Shown: positions 18,239 through 28,322 of the stretch, piece after piece | How the letters are laid out: each line of letters opens with the position of its first letter | Position numbering within the stretch: the first letter of the stretch is position 1 | NCBI GenBank assembly: GCA_028284775.1 | Contig: JANQRB010000143.1 | Location: 1-50,175 of the forward strand | Direction of reading: 5' to 3' | Length of the DNA stretch: 50,175 nucleotides | Source: Candidatus Kapaibacterium sp. | Lineage (GTDB): Bacteria; Bacteroidota; Ignavibacteria; Kapaibacteriales; UBA7675 | Notes under the pieces: generated by a model | Told to the model about the DNA's origin: nothing | What the model saw: the letters and a program-made list of their open reading frames with translations, nothing else | Databases searched by the model: none | Program-made: the position numbers and the translations under genes

Positions 18239-20929
18239 GTGATACCCTTATCAACCCGCTGCTTCAGCATCGCCCTGTTAGCCGTCGTCTTTTTTGCGAC
18301 ACAGTCCTGTTCCGCCGTGCCCAAGCCCTCCGAAAGTTCCTCGAAGACGTCCGGCGCATCCAGATCGGCTTCGAGCGGCAAAAGTTCCAAAGGCAAAGCA
18401 TTCGACGATATCATCAAGGATAGCGAAAAAATCGAAGGGCTGTTCACGCTCTACCACAACAAGAAAAAGGGCAAGACCTATCTCGCGGTTAAACCGGATC
18501 AACTGGAAAAACTCTATCTCTGCAACCTGACGCGTCAGGCCGGTGACGCCTTCGTGCTGGACGGCGGCGCCATGGCGGGCAGCTTCCCCTTTGAATTGCG
18601 GCGCGTCGGTGAGAAAATTCACTTCGTCCATAAAAATGTGTATTTCCGCGCCGACAAGGAATCCGCTTTCGCAAAGGCGATCGAAAATAATATGCCCAAT
18701 TCGCTCATGGGCAGCGCCAAGATCGAGTCGGAACCGCGTGAAGGCGACGGCGCTCTCTTGGTCAATGCCTCCAGTTTGTTCATCAAGGATATCGGCTGGA
18801 TTTCCTATATCACCGAACGCGTCGGCACGCGCTTTCGCTTCGACAGCGGCAATTCGTATTTCGGCAGCCTGAAGTCCTTCCCGCTCAATACCGAAATCGA
18901 AGTGATGCTGCATTATGCCGCCAGCCGGCCGAACATCCACTATACACTGCCGGATCAGCGCAGTATGCTGGTCCGTTACCACTACAGTCTGAGCGAGCTA
19001 CCCGACAGCGACTACAAGCCGCGCCTGGCTGACGACCGAATCGGCCATTTTATTACGATGTTCCAGGACTACAGCTCGATGCTGCGTGAGACACCCTACG
19101 TTTATTATGTCAATCGCTGGCACCTTGAAAAAGCCGAACCGAAGTTTGAGCTTTCGGAGCCGAAAAAACCAATCGTCTTTTGGCTGGAAAATACGATTCC
19201 GGTGGAATACCGGGACGCCGTCCGCGATGGTGTCCTCCTCTGGAACAATGCCTTCGAACGGATCGGCTTCAAAAATGCCATCGTCGTGAAACAGATGCCC
19301 GACGATGCGGACTGGGATCCCGCCGATGTGCGCTACAACACGGTTCGCTGGGTGATGCACCCCGGCGGAACGACAGCGGTAGGCCCGTCGCGCGCGAATC
19401 CCTTTACCGGGCAGATTTACGATGCCGACATTCGCGTTCAGGCCGACTGGATCCGCTTTATGTACCTGTCCCACGACAACTACGCCGATCCGCTTTCCTG
19501 GAAATCCATGAAACACTACGGCGAGCCGGATCTGATGGATTCCATCGCCAGCGAATTGCCCTTTATGCGGCATGAAATGCAGTGCCGGCACGCCGACGGC
19601 CTCTGCGCCGAAATGTCCTTTGGACATGCTCTGCTCGAAAGCCGCGGCGACCTGGTCAGCAAAGGCGACCTGGAAGAATATATCCGCCAGTATCTGATTT
19701 CCCTGGTGGCGCACGAGGTGGGCCATACACTCGGCTTCCGGCACAACTTCAAAGCCAGTACGATCCATGCAGTGAATGAACTTCACGATACGAACAAAAC
19801 CGTCAACGGCGGTCTGACGGGCTCGGTGATGGACTATGCCGCCATCAACCTGTCGCCCAAGGGTCAGAAGCAGGGGCTGTACCACCAGACGACACTCGGT
19901 CCCTACGACTATTGGGTGGTAGAGTACGCCTACAAAACGGTCGATCCCGATTCCGAGCAGAGCGAGAAAGGAATGTTGAAAGATATCATCCAGCGCGTTT
20001 CGCAGGAAGGTCTGCAGTACGCAACGGACGAGGACACGTTCTTTTTCTCCTCACGCGGCATCGATCCGCTATCGAATGTCTGGGATCTCGGCAGCGACCC
20101 GATGGCTTTTTACCGCGAACGCGTAGCGATGTCTAAAGAGTTGTGGGCGAGTATTCCGGCTGAATTCGAGACCGAGGGCCAACGCTACCAGAAGCTGCGC
20201 AGTGTCTTCAACTACGGCTGGCGTTCCTATACCGTCGGTGCGCTGACCGTCTCCAAGTTTATCGGCGGCATTCATCACAATCGCGATCATATCGGTGATC
20301 CCGGCGGCCGTATACCCTTCGAAATCGTTTCGGCGGCGCGGCAGCGCGAGGCGCTCGATTTCCTTATCGATTCCTATCTGGTGGAGGATGCTTTCAGCTT
20401 TTCGCCGGAGCTGTTAAACAAACTCGCCCCCGAGCGTCTGCCCGACTATCGCGGCAGCATCTGGCGCATGAACCGTCTCGACTATCCCATACGCAATCGC
20501 GTGCAGAATGTGCAGGCAATCACTCTGTTCAGCCTGTACAATGAAGGTCGTATCGTTCGGATGCTGGACAACGAGCTGCGTTTCGCGGCAAAGGAAAAAG
20601 CATTCACGGTAGCGGAGATGTTCGAGAAAATCGACCAGGCGGTATGGAAGGAAGTTTTGACGACGAAAGGCAATATCGATGCCTTCCGGCGCGAACTGCA
20701 GCGGATGCACCTCGCTATTCTCAGCTCCTGGATCGTCAGCCCGCCGGATAACCTGCCGAGCGATGCCCTTACTCTGGCGCGTTACAGCCTGAAGGGACTG
20801 CGCGATTCAATCGAAAGCGCATCAGCGTCCAAGGGCGGCGGTCTGGACACCTACACGCGTGCGCATCTGGAAGAATCGCTCGCCAAGATCGACGCGGCCC
20901 TCGATGCCCAGATTCAACGGGGCTTGTAA
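18239..20929 (+). CDS. Zinc-dependent metalloprotease, DUF5117/DUF4953-like, probable lipoprotein
   Basis: 896 aa from GTG 18239, chosen because GGAG lies 8 nt upstream and a signal sequence follows at once; a GTG at 18098 would start before the terminator of copy 4 and is rejected. Signal residues 1-24 end in TQSC, so Cys24 may be lipidated. A Ser-rich linker (about 27-55) follows, then a beta-rich N-terminal domain of the DUF5117 kind. The catalytic site is HEVGHTLGFRH (H492, E493, H496, H502), the HExxHxxGxxH zinc motif of metzincins, with SVMDYA about 45 residues later as the Met-turn. The C-terminal part is helical. Such proteins are common, poorly studied exported proteases of Bacteroidota and relatives. 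The substrate is unknown. No T9SS tail is present. It probably has its own promoter, since the terminator of copy 4 lies in between. Confidence 0.88.
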   Translation: MIPLSTRCFSIALLAVVFFATQSCSAVPKPSESSSKTSGASRSASSGKSSKGKAFDDIIKDSEKIEGLFTLYHNKKKGKTYLAVKPDQLEKLYLCNLTRQAGDAFVLDGGAMAGSFPFELRRVGEKIHFVHKNVYFRADKESAFAKAIENNMPNSLMGSAKIESEPREGDGALLVNASSLFIKDIGWISYITERVGTRFRFDSGNSYFGSLKSFPLNTEIEVMLHYAASRPNIHYTLPDQRSMLVRYHYSLSELPDSDYKPRLADDRIGHFITMFQDYSSMLRETPYVYYVNRWHLEKAEPKFELSEPKKPIVFWLENTIPVEYRDAVRDGVLLWNNAFERIGFKNAIVVKQMPDDADWDPADVRYNTVRWVMHPGGTTAVGPSRANPFTGQIYDADIRVQADWIRFMYLSHDNYADPLSWKSMKHYGEPDLMDSIASELPFMRHEMQCRHADGLCAEMSFGHALLESRGDLVSKGDLEEYIRQYLISLVAHEVGHTLGFRHNFKASTIHAVNELHDTNKTVNGGLTGSVMDYAAINLSPKGQKQGLYHQTTLGPYDYWVVEYAYKTVDPDSEQSEKGMLKDIIQRVSQEGLQYATDEDTFFFSSRGIDPLSNVWDLGSDPMAFYRERVAMSKELWASIPAEFETEGQRYQKLRSVFNYGWRSYTVGALTVSKFIGGIHHNRDHIGDPGGRIPFEIVSAARQREALDFLIDSYLVEDAFSFSPELLNKLAPERLPDYRGSIWRMNRLDYPIRNRVQNVQAITLFSLYNEGRIVRMLDNELRFAAKEKAFTVAEMFEKIDQAVWKEVLTTKGNIDAFRRELQRMHLAILSSWIVSPPDNLPSDALTLARYSLKGLRDSIESASASKGGGLDTYTRAHLEESLAKIDAALDAQIQRGL

Positions 20930-21195
20930 GCGGATCTGCTCATTGCATTTGCCTACGGCCGGGAAGCGATCGACCGCTGCAATTGTTTAAGTGCGGTGTA
21001 AGAGTATAGTGTTCAGTCAAGTGCGGATGCAGGGCGCGGCGGGCTGCTTCGCCCAGATAGTCTCCGCAACAACCGCCCCTTTGCTGGCCCGGAGCTGCCT
21101 GTGATGTTGGCCCGGAAAACAAGCTGGTTCTTCCTCCTGCAGTAAGGCGTGCCGGCAGCCTCGCTGCAATAGCGCACAAATCGGGTAGCCGCGGA

Positions 21196-22350
21196 ATGAA
21201 CTTGGGCCAACTGTCGATTGTCCTGTTGCTTGGTCACGCAGTGTTTTGTTACGGGCAGAGTGTCTCGATCAATTATGACATTGATAGTACGCTGCACCGG
21301 GTGTCCGAGCCGCTGAATCTCTGGTTGAATTTTTTGAACTCGCCGGACGATTCGACCGGAGCCGTATACTGGAATCCGAGCGAAGTAGAACGGTTCGGCC
21401 GGGACTCTTACTTCCTCATTGAAAATGAACTGCAATTCGGCACTGACAATTTTCTCGGTTTGCTGAAGTACGCCGACATCAAAGTTTTGAGCGTCAGGAC
21501 TATAGATGAGTACCATCAGATTACGTCGTTGATGGAGTTTCCTCGCAAGGGGCAGGTCAGCAACGTCCAGTACATCTTTCATGTCTACGCCGCCGCTTCG
21601 GGCGAAGAGTTAAAACTTTTCAATCCTTTGTTCATCAATGCCAGACTCTATCTGGCGCGCAGCACTGTTGGTTTTATCAATTTTCACTATCCGAAGTCAC
21701 ATAAGTTTAACTTGCAGCTTGCGCAGCGGCAGAACGATTTCCTTCTGGAGCTGAGCGAAAGTTTCGGTGTAGCGATCGATACTATCGACTATTACTTTGC
21801 TCCCACGACGGCGGCCATTCAAGAGATCAAAGGATTTGATTTCATTATTGGCGACAACGGAATCCCAATTCCGTCCGGGAAAGCCGATGCCGCCAACCGC
21901 TTAGTGTATTCGGCGGGTCTGGACGAATACTACCCGCACGAGTTCATTCACATTCTGCTGAACCCCGCCTTTCCGAATTGTCATCTGTGGATTAATGAAG
22001 GAGTAGCGACTTTTTTCGGTATGAGTAGAGGTCAGTCACTGGACTGGCACCTCAGACGCCTGCATGATCATCTTCGCACTCATCCCGAAATTGACTTAAA
22101 CAACATGCTGAAATTGCGCAGTATGGATCGATATACCGATTACAGGTATGTTCTGGGCGGTTTCATTGTTCGACAGGCATTTACCAAAGGTGGGTATGAG
22201 CTGATCAAAGCTCTCATGAATGCAGGCAAAACTGATGAGGATTTTTATGCAGCGATTGACAGACACCTTGGTTTGAAGCGACTCAGCTTAAACAGCCGCA
22301 TCAGAGCAGAGCTCGCGCGTTCCTTCGGTGACGGTAAGGAAGGCCAGTAA
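21196..22350 (+). CDS. Exported gluzincin-like metallopeptidase
   Basis: 384 aa with a signal peptide (cleavage near CYG|QS, residue 20). HEFIH at 248-252 and NEGVATFF at 267-274 form the HExxH + (E/N)E pattern of gluzincins (peptidase MA clan), with H248 and H252 as zinc ligands, E249 as the base and E268 as the third ligand. The 15-residue gap between the two motifs is typical. N-terminal residues 20-235 show no family I recognise. There is no T9SS tail and no membrane helix, so a periplasmic location is likely. The start ATG 21196 has only a weak site (GGGTAGCCGCGG). It stands alone, 266 nt after the preceding protease gene, and converges with the Asp-box gene downstream. Confidence 0.8.
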   Translation: MNLGQLSIVLLLGHAVFCYGQSVSINYDIDSTLHRVSEPLNLWLNFLNSPDDSTGAVYWNPSEVERFGRDSYFLIENELQFGTDNFLGLLKYADIKVLSVRTIDEYHQITSLMEFPRKGQVSNVQYIFHVYAAASGEELKLFNPLFINARLYLARSTVGFINFHYPKSHKFNLQLAQRQNDFLLELSESFGVAIDTIDYYFAPTTAAIQEIKGFDFIIGDNGIPIPSGKADAANRLVYSAGLDEYYPHEFIHILLNPAFPNCHLWINEGVATFFGMSRGQSLDWHLRRLHDHLRTHPEIDLNNMLKLRSMDRYTDYRYVLGGFIVRQAFTKGGYELIKALMNAGKTDEDFYAAIDRHLGLKRLSLNSRIRAELARSFGDGKEGQ

Positions 22351-22376
22351 CGATTCAACACAGTTTTTTCAAACCC

Positions 22377-22396
22377 CTCACTTACAAATAAGTGGG
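22377..22396. terminator. Weak hairpin between convergent genes
   Basis: CTCACTTA (22377-22384) and TAAGTGGG (22389-22396) pair over 8 bp with one wobble around CAAA. No T run follows on either strand, so its role as a bidirectional terminator is uncertain. Confidence 0.25.
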
Positions 22397-22486
22397 ATAG
22401 ATTAATACTTCGTTCGAAGAAGCAGCGCCTGCCGAAGCCCGGAGCAGGCCCGTGGCGTTGCGCCCCTGCTTGGGAGCGCGAACAGA

Positions 22487-25312
22487 TTAGCGCACCATCA
22501 CAATTTTGCCGCTGCGTTGCGCCCGCTCTGTTTCGATTCGATAGAAGTAAACGCCCGAGGGCAGGCGCTCGCCCCTTGAGTTAAGCCCGTCGAAATGCAG
22601 GGTATGCTCGCCTGCCTGCAAAAAATGTCCGGACAGGATATGTCGCACAGTGCGCGCCTGCTCATCGAGTATGGCAAGGCTTACACGCTGAGCCTGCGCC
22701 AGGGTAAAGGAGATTGCAATACTCGCGGCAAAGGGATTGGGAAAGGTATTAACATTCAATTGCCGGGCTTCCTGCGGCGACTCGACGTCTACGAGATAGT
22801 CAAAAAACTCATCGTCTATATTTGACGTAAAGATTCCGGCGCCATGCGTCGCCACGGCCACAAAAGCATCGTCGGGCCTTGTCTTAACCATGTCGATAAC
22901 GACATTGCCGATACTTTCGCGCCCCATGATCGCCCAGCGCGTCCGCCAGCTGCGCATTTCGGTGGATGCAAACAGACCGATACTTGTTGCAACAAAATAG
23001 GCATGCCGGCCTTTATACGGCAGAATGCTGGCCCAGCCGATCGACGGTCCTGAGCCGGAGCCGTCCGGAACTTCTTCCAGGTTGCCGGCGACATCGTCCC
23101 AGCTTGCTCCGGCGTCGTCGCTGAAGTACAGACTGACGGTTTCGTAATTTGAGATCACCATCAGAAGTCGGTCGCCGTCGCTCGGGTCAACGGCCAGACA
23201 GGAAATGTAGGCCCGGCCTAACAGGTTAAGTCCGTCCGTCAGCCGCGTACTTGTAAATGATTCGAAACTCGCATCAAAATCCAGTCGATAGGCGGTGGCG
23301 CGGTTGGTAGCGTAATACAGGCGCGTGGCAGGTAGCGTACAGGGGCTGATAGCCGTCACAAGCCCGTCGACGTCGGAATCGGTCGTTAACAGTTTACGCC
23401 AGTTGACGTCTGTTGTGGAGTCGCTGCCCATTGGAATCTGCCGGACATCGCTGTTGCGCCATAGTTCGCGGTTGGCCGCCAGATACAACACTTCATTGCG
23501 ATTCGGGTCCATCGCGAGCGGCGCAAGAAAACGATAGCCGCTGGAGGAATCCGGGTCGACGCGGGTCGAGTCGAGGACCGTGCCATCCTCATCGAGCAGG
23601 AAACGCATTACATAGCCGAACTGCGCCGAAGCGATATACCAGCGCTTGTCGTCGGCGATTTCACAGTAGGAGCCATCGCCGCCGCTGAAGGTCGACCAGG
23701 TAGCCCGGCTGTCCATGCTGTTAACAAACCATGTTCCGTTATCCTGCGTCCCGCCGATAATCGTACTGTCCCCGGCGCCGTTGTTGTCGATGGCAATGGT
23801 ATAAAACTGCGTGGTAAGGTAGCCGTTGTTTAATGACTGCCAGAGCACTTCATCCGCGGTGATGTCCAGGCTACGCGACACACCGCCGTCATGCGCGGAC
23901 AGGACTTCGTTCGTGCCGGCGGGCAGAAAAGTTAACAAGTGCTGGTCGGGGTGATGATTGAGATAGGAGCGATACGCGGTTGTCGACGGCCGATAACCGC
24001 CGATCCAGACGGTGGCCGTGCTCGAGCTGAATCCATCGACGGAGCGGTAGAGGTTGGTGCCGCCCAGAAAAATCATATCCTTCCGGGAAGGGTGTACATG
24101 CACCAGCATATTATAGCCGAACTGCGTGTTGATATTGCCGATGTTATTGGTATCGCCCTGCGGCAGATTTGCCGAACGATTTTCCCAGCGTCCACCCTCG
24201 CCTGTTCCATCGCCCCCGAGATAGGTGTATTTCCACAGTGAGGTATTGCGCAGTCCGAAGCTCGGCGTATTGGCATAGAACCATGCTTCATCCGGATCAG
24301 GCGAAACGCCGACGACGACGCGCTGATAGCGTCCCGGCCAGTCCTCCGGCAGAATGTTGCTGAAGTTCAAGCCGTCCGTCGAACGCCAGATGCCGCGCTG
24401 ATCTTCGGCGCTGCTGTCCAGTGTGGCATATACGTGCCCCAGGCTGTTAATCGCGACATCGGTGTAGCGGGCCCGATTGCTGATTCCGCCCAACACGGAT
24501 GTCCAGGAGAGGCCGCCGTCGCTGCTGCGGTTGATTCCGCCATAACAAGCCGCGTAGATAATATCCTGATCAACAACGCCGGTATCGATCGCCAGACTCC
24601 ACACGAAGTCGAACATATTATCGCCTTCAGTCGGCATGCGGGTTTGGGTTGCCGGCAGCACGCGCCAGCTCAGTCCCCTGTCAGTCGATTTGAAGATTCC
24701 GTCGCCGCGAAAACGCGCAAAGCCGTGCCCGTTGGCGCTATTGCCCTGCCATTCGCCGCTGCCGTAATACCAGATATTCGTTTTGCCGGGACGTTGATCC
24801 TGGACCACACAGGAGACGCTGTGAAGGTCGGTCGGCCGCGTCCGTTTGCTCCAGGTTATGCCGCCGTCGCTGGAACGCCACATGCCGCCCGAGACGCCGC
24901 CGGCCAGGATAACCGAAGGATCGGTGATATCGACTGCCAGGGCCCTGGTGCGCCCGCCGACATTGTAGGGTCCACGCCGTTGCCAGTCATCTACTGCAAG
25001 GATCTTATCGGAGCTGCCTTTGAGCTCCCGAGTGTCGCCGAGGAGCGGAGCGATGAAAGCAAGTTCGCGCCGCCTGATGTCAGGTGGAATGCGGCCGGTC
25101 ACCGGGCTTGCGAGGCGTTCCAGGTCATAGGCCAGGCGCGCCGCCGGCTGTTCTATACTGCCGATGGCGGATGGCATTCCGCGCGGCGCCGTCCTTTCCG
25201 ACGCCTCCCGATCGCCGGAGCGATACATCAGCAGCACGAGCAGCAGAATCACAAGGCAGGAGATGCCTGCGAAGGTCAGGGAAGGCTTCATTTTCCGAGC
25301 GCCTGCTTTCAT
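22487..25312 (-). CDS. Asp-box (BNR) beta-propeller protein with T9SS tail, paralogue B
   Basis: 941 aa from ATG 25312; ATG 25291 (934 aa) is as likely, and neither has a clear ribosome-binding site. A hydrophobic signal segment lies near the N-terminus (LVILLLVLLM). Four Asp-boxes of the S.DGG.TW type are visible (SSDGGITW, STDRGLSW, SSDGGLSW, SDDAGASW), the turn motif of sialidase and VPS10-like propellers. The sialidase arginine triad is not apparent, so I do not call it a glycosidase. The last 85 residues are a T9SS sorting domain (TFPNPFAAS to IVMVR). It lies 16 nt after its paralogue and is probably cotranscribed with it. Exported cargo is likely; ligand unknown. Confidence 0.87.
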   Translation of the reverse strand: MKAGARKMKPSLTFAGISCLVILLLVLLMYRSGDREASERTAPRGMPSAIGSIEQPAARLAYDLERLASPVTGRIPPDIRRRELAFIAPLLGDTRELKGSSDKILAVDDWQRRGPYNVGGRTRALAVDITDPSVILAGGVSGGMWRSSDGGITWSKRTRPTDLHSVSCVVQDQRPGKTNIWYYGSGEWQGNSANGHGFARFRGDGIFKSTDRGLSWRVLPATQTRMPTEGDNMFDFVWSLAIDTGVVDQDIIYAACYGGINRSSDGGLSWTSVLGGISNRARYTDVAINSLGHVYATLDSSAEDQRGIWRSTDGLNFSNILPEDWPGRYQRVVVGVSPDPDEAWFYANTPSFGLRNTSLWKYTYLGGDGTGEGGRWENRSANLPQGDTNNIGNINTQFGYNMLVHVHPSRKDMIFLGGTNLYRSVDGFSSSTATVWIGGYRPSTTAYRSYLNHHPDQHLLTFLPAGTNEVLSAHDGGVSRSLDITADEVLWQSLNNGYLTTQFYTIAIDNNGAGDSTIIGGTQDNGTWFVNSMDSRATWSTFSGGDGSYCEIADDKRWYIASAQFGYVMRFLLDEDGTVLDSTRVDPDSSSGYRFLAPLAMDPNRNEVLYLAANRELWRNSDVRQIPMGSDSTTDVNWRKLLTTDSDVDGLVTAISPCTLPATRLYYATNRATAYRLDFDASFESFTSTRLTDGLNLLGRAYISCLAVDPSDGDRLLMVISNYETVSLYFSDDAGASWDDVAGNLEEVPDGSGSGPSIGWASILPYKGRHAYFVATSIGLFASTEMRSWRTRWAIMGRESIGNVVIDMVKTRPDDAFVAVATHGAGIFTSNIDDEFFDYLVDVESPQEARQLNVNTFPNPFAASIAISFTLAQAQRVSLAILDEQARTVRHILSGHFLQAGEHTLHFDGLNSRGERLPSGVYFYRIETERAQRSGKIVMVR

Positions 25313-25328
25313 AGTGCTGATGAGAGTA

Positions 25329-28112
25329 TCAATTGTAAAGGACAAGCTTAATGCTTTGGGAATGATCTCCCAGTATCAATCGGCAGATATAGACGCCCGC
25401 CATGAGCGCTTGCCCCCGCTCGTCGCGTGCTGCGATTTCGATGCGATGCTCGCCGGCCGGTTGGTGTGCTTTGGAAAGTATCGTCCGTAGCAGGCGGCCG
25501 TCCGGAGCATAGAGCTGCACGCTCAGGGGGCCGGGCTCAGCGAGCCGGAATTCCAGCGTCGTTCGATCGCTGAAGGGGTTCGGCCAGGCCCGCAGGCCGA
25601 CTGCTGTTTCGTTCACTTCGTCAACCGCCGAAACAGTCTCGAAAAATTCGTTCGTTACCTGTCCGGAAAAAATGCCGCTGCCGTGCGATCCGACTGCCAC
25701 GAGACCGTCGGCGGCGCGGCAGCGCACCATGTCGATAACGACATTGCCGATCACATCGGCGCCCTGCTGGACCCAGCGCGTCTCGCTGCCGTTCAGCTGA
25801 TTGGTGGCAAACAGACCGATGCTGGTGGCGGCAAAGTAGGCCGTCCCGTTCTCGGTGGGCAAAATGCAGGCCCACGACACCGAGGGGCCATCGCCGCCGG
25901 GATCGCCGTCCTCTTCCAGGTTCCCCGACACCGCCGTCCAGCTCGCGCCGGCATCGCTCGAATAGAAGAGACTTTCGACGCGGTAATTGGAATAGGCAAT
26001 GAGCAGCTTATCCCCGTCGGCGGGATCAACGGCAATGCAGTTGGCGTAGCCGCGGATGCTCTCATCTTCATCGCTGTTGCGGACGACGAGGGCTTGCGGA
26101 TCCCCCTCGGCGGCGTTTTCAATACGGAAAATACTGCCGCCGCTGCTGCCGAAGTACACGCGGTCGGCCGGCGTCGTACAGGCCGTGACAGCCGTAATGC
26201 GGCCATCATTCGGCGTCGTGTTATTCAGGCGATCCCACTTCGTCAGACGGCCGTTCGGCTGACCGATCGGATTGTTGCGCCAGAGCGCCGAACGGGTGAC
26301 CATATACAGAATTTCATTGCGATTGGGATCCATCGTGTAGGGATTGATAAAGAGGTATTGGCCGGGCTCGACGCCGGCCGGGTTAAGCTGCAGGCTTGTC
26401 TGGCGCGTACCGTCATCGCCAAGCCTGAGGTAGTGGATTTCGCCGTTCTGAATCGAGACATAATAAAAGGCCCGCCCTTTGGCGACTTCGCAAAAGCCGC
26501 CGTCGCTGCCGAAAATCTGCAGCCAGGCGGCATCAGCATTGGCGCTGTTCACGAAGTGAGTGCCGTTATCCTGCGTGCCGCCGATGATTACCGGATCGCC
26601 GGCCGTGGCCGGATCGATGGCAAGCGCATAGAATTGCGTCGTATAATAACCGCGGTTGAGCGATTCCCATTCGATATCCTTTGCGCGATTATTCATCGTG
26701 CGATAGACGCCGCCGTCATTGCCGCTTAGCATGACATTCGGATTCGAGGGCATAAAGGCCAGGGCGTGCTGGTCGGGGTGATGGTTGGGGAAGGTGGAAG
26801 ATTCCTGCGGCTGCGGATTGTAGCCGCCGATCCAGCTCGTCCGCGTATTGCTCATGAATCCGTTGGTCGTGCGGTAGAGATTGCGGCCGCCGAGGAAGAC
26901 AAGCTGGTCATCTTCAGGGTGCACCTTGATAACCATATCGTAGGCAAACTGGGTGTTGATCGTTCCGAAATCGCTGCCGAAGTTCGGCAGGTTCGCCGAG
27001 CGATCGTCCCAGATGCTGCGCCCGCCGTCGCGATAGACCAGCTTCCACAATGAGTGGTTGTTAAATCCGAAGCCCCGGCTTTCCGCGAAAAAATACATCT
27101 CGTCGTAGAAAGGCGTCATTCCGATCACGACCCGCGAGTAGCGCCCCGGCCAGCCCTGCGGCGTAATGGATTCCCATTCGATGCCGTCTTCGGAACGCCA
27201 GATGCCCGAATGGTCGTTGCCGCTCGAGGCCGTAGCATAGACGTGTCCCAGCTCATTGACCGCCACGTCGGTCGTATTCGGCCCCTGCACCAACTGCCCC
27301 AGCGTCGAGCTCCAGCTCGCCCCGCCATCGCTCGATCGTTGGATCCCGCCGAAGGTAGCGGCATAGACCCGCTCTTCCGCCGAAGAGGTGTCAACGGCTA
27401 TGGTCCAGACAAAATCAAAGACATTATCGAGTGCGCTGGGCCGATCGGTCGAGGTCGCGGGCAAGAGCTTCCAGGTCAGGCCGCCGTCCACTGACTTAAA
27501 GATTCCGTCGCCGCGGTAGGTGGCGCCCTGCCCGCTGGCGCTGTTGCCGCGCCATTCGCCGGTGCCGTAATACCATATATTGCGGCGACCCTCGCGGGTA
27601 TCCTGTGCGATACATGTAATGTTGTGCAGGTCCGTTGGCAGCGTTCGTTTTGTCCAGCTTTGGCCGCCGTCCGTGGAACGCCACATGCCGCCGGACACCC
27701 CGCCGGCCAGCAGGACATTTTCATCACTGACATCGACGGCGAGGGCCCGCGTCCGTCCGCCGACATTAAAGGGGCCGCGGCGCTGCCATTGCACGCTCAG
27801 GATTCGGTCGCCGCCACGCTTGGCCGATGAAAGCGGCTGCAGGCTGTTGTCCGTTGGCAGCGTAGCGGCGAAGGCCAGTTCGCGCGTCCGCATATCGGCC
27901 GGGATGACGCCGCTAGCCGGGTCGGCGCGGCGCATGATTTCGAAATCGAGGCGCGCCTGTGGATTATCCTTCGCAGCTCGACCGAATTCCTGCCTGTCCG
28001 TCTGCTTCGGCGGCTCTTCCTGTTTCAGCGGCAATATCCAATAGCCGCAGACGATTGCCGATAGCCCGGCAAGCAAAATTCCCGCTCCGATTCCGACCTT
28101 CTTTCGCTTCAT
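25329..28112 (-). CDS. Asp-box (BNR) beta-propeller protein with T9SS tail, paralogue A
   Basis: 927 aa from ATG 28112, which has GAG 9 nt upstream and starts right before a basic signal sequence (MKRKKVGIGAGILLAGL); ATG 28139 lacks a site. Four Asp-boxes are visible (STDGGQSW, SVDGGLTW, SSDGGASW, SSDAGASW). Shared blocks with the downstream gene include NVGGRTRALAVD, AGGVSGGMWRS and NHHPDQH, all in the same order, so the two are tandem duplicates. The C-terminus is a T9SS sorting domain (AWPNPFSDR to LVLYN). It is the first gene of a two-gene unit. Confidence 0.87.
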   Translation of the reverse strand: MKRKKVGIGAGILLAGLSAIVCGYWILPLKQEEPPKQTDRQEFGRAAKDNPQARLDFEIMRRADPASGVIPADMRTRELAFAATLPTDNSLQPLSSAKRGGDRILSVQWQRRGPFNVGGRTRALAVDVSDENVLLAGGVSGGMWRSTDGGQSWTKRTLPTDLHNITCIAQDTREGRRNIWYYGTGEWRGNSASGQGATYRGDGIFKSVDGGLTWKLLPATSTDRPSALDNVFDFVWTIAVDTSSAEERVYAATFGGIQRSSDGGASWSSTLGQLVQGPNTTDVAVNELGHVYATASSGNDHSGIWRSEDGIEWESITPQGWPGRYSRVVIGMTPFYDEMYFFAESRGFGFNNHSLWKLVYRDGGRSIWDDRSANLPNFGSDFGTINTQFAYDMVIKVHPEDDQLVFLGGRNLYRTTNGFMSNTRTSWIGGYNPQPQESSTFPNHHPDQHALAFMPSNPNVMLSGNDGGVYRTMNNRAKDIEWESLNRGYYTTQFYALAIDPATAGDPVIIGGTQDNGTHFVNSANADAAWLQIFGSDGGFCEVAKGRAFYYVSIQNGEIHYLRLGDDGTRQTSLQLNPAGVEPGQYLFINPYTMDPNRNEILYMVTRSALWRNNPIGQPNGRLTKWDRLNNTTPNDGRITAVTACTTPADRVYFGSSGGSIFRIENAAEGDPQALVVRNSDEDESIRGYANCIAVDPADGDKLLIAYSNYRVESLFYSSDAGASWTAVSGNLEEDGDPGGDGPSVSWACILPTENGTAYFAATSIGLFATNQLNGSETRWVQQGADVIGNVVIDMVRCRAADGLVAVGSHGSGIFSGQVTNEFFETVSAVDEVNETAVGLRAWPNPFSDRTTLEFRLAEPGPLSVQLYAPDGRLLRTILSKAHQPAGEHRIEIAARDERGQALMAGVYICRLILGDHSQSIKLVLYN

Positions 28113-28256
28113 GCGCCACTCGTCAAAATTGTAGATCATAGGAAAATGTCAATCATGAGAAAGCTTATGCGATGGTATCAGGTGTTGTATGCCAATCGGA
28201 AATTACAAGAAATTCTGCAACCGGTAAAGTCGAAGATAGCGCCCACAGCATTGCCA

Positions 28257-28291
28257 AACAAAAAGAGGCCGCCTCGGATTGAGGCAGCCTC
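28257..28291 (-). terminator. Rho-independent terminator of the DUF3160 gene
   Basis: On the minus strand, GAGGCTGCCTC / GAGGCGGCCTC forms an 11-bp stem with one G-T pair and a 5-nt loop (28276-28280), followed by TTTTTG. It lies 32 nt after the stop codon. Confidence 0.92.
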
Positions 28292-28322
28292 ATGACTGAA
28301 ACAGAATGTCGGGTTCTGCAAT

